Made by a program: the position numbers and the translations under genes
Part shown: piece by piece, positions 38,679-38,891 of the stretch
Layout: each line of letters opens with the position of its first letter
Numbering within the stretch: the stretch's first letter is position 1
The notes under the pieces: generated by a model
Told to the model about the DNA's origin: nothing
Databases searched by the model: none
Seen by the model: the letters and a program-made list of their open reading frames with translations, nothing else
Assembly: GCA_028221385.1 (NCBI GenBank)
Contig: JAOIRP010000005.1
Location: 1 to 38,891, forward strand
Length of the DNA: 38,891 nt
Direction: 5' to 3'
DNA from: Candidatus Pelagibacter sp.
Lineage (GTDB): Bacteria > Pseudomonadota > Alphaproteobacteria > Pelagibacterales > Pelagibacteraceae

Positions 38679-38891
38679 ATGAAACTAGGATTTATAGGAA
38701 CAGGTAAAATTGCTTCCTCAGTAATTGTAGGTATATGCAATTCCAAAATATCTTTTAAAAAGATATTAATATCACCTCGAAACAAATCTATTGCTACAAG
38801 TCTTAAAAAAAAATTTTCCAAAGTATCAATAGCAAAAAATAATCAAGAAATAATAAATCGATGTGATTGGGTTTTTTTGTCTATAACTCCA
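38679..38891 (+). CDS. proC: Pyrroline-5-carboxylate reductase-like protein, N-terminal part only
   Basis: 71 codons are visible before the window ends. 'MKLGFIGTGKIASSVIVGI' is the Rossmann GxGxxxxS start of ProC. 'ILISPRNKSIATSLKKKF' places a basic residue after the second strand, as in NADP-dependent ProC, and 'NQEIINRCDWVFLSITP' matches the third strand. It makes proline from pyrroline-5-carboxylate. A TATATT (38665-38670) lies 8 bp before the ATG with no Shine-Dalgarno. The rest of the gene is outside the window, so completeness is unknown. Confidence 0.8.
   Translation, partial: MKLGFIGTGKIASSVIVGICNSKISFKKILISPRNKSIATSLKKKFSKVSIAKNNQEIINRCDWVFLSITP

Overview
The window is a very AT-rich, gene-dense bacterial segment. 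Intergenic gaps are mostly under 100 bp, stops and starts often overlap (ATGA, TAATG), and several convergent genes overlap tail to tail. Protein content and gene style (class II fumarase, ThyX, a circularly permuted tmRNA, hflKC-DUF2065-degP, a complete liv transporter) point to a streamlined alphaproteobacterium, most likely SAR11/Pelagibacterales. This is judged from recognition of the sequence, without a database search.

Layout. 1-6559: aminopeptidase P (3' truncated by the window edge), UvrD helicase, an AsmA-like membrane protein and fumarase C. 6626-8253: a MazG-like pyrophosphohydrolase, the permuted two-piece tmRNA gene ssrA on the minus strand, and ThyX. 8245-10371: a small accessory patch holding a polytopic GT-C-like glycosyltransferase and an FkbM-type methyltransferase interrupted by a one-base frameshift at an eight-A tract. 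10362-15757: Mrp/ApbC ATPase, then a membrane-protease module (hflK, hflC, DUF2065, degP) and miaA. 15777-20805: branched-chain amino acid synthesis (ilvB, ilvN, ilvC, leuA). 20807-26666: the elongasome cluster mreB-mreC-mreD-mrdA-rodA. 26727-31808: a DadA-like oxidoreductase, EamA permease, D-2-hydroxyacid dehydrogenase, msrB, a small membrane protein, glutaredoxin, a TIGR03643/DUF2805 protein and a LysE-family exporter with a structured leader. 31890-37690: livJ, an intrinsic terminator, livHMGF and azlCD. 37729-38637: a GlaH/CsiD-type glutarate 2-hydroxylase. 38679-end: proC, truncated by the window edge.

Connections. Amino acid metabolism dominates: synthesis of branched-chain amino acids, an ABC importer of the branched-chain family fused in one operon to an AzlCD-type exporter, a LysE-family exporter, a D-amino acid dehydrogenase-like enzyme and an enzyme of the lysine/glutarate route. 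Quality control is the second theme (tmRNA, HflKC, DegP, MsrB, glutaredoxin).

No mobile element, CRISPR array, tRNA or rRNA was seen. No wholly new multi-gene system is evident. The most unusual points are the liv-azlCD importer/exporter operon beside glaH, the alternative-hairpin leader before the LysE-family gene, the frameshifted FkbM gene, an Mrp without its CXXC motif, and a MreC with a long C-terminal coiled-coil tail.
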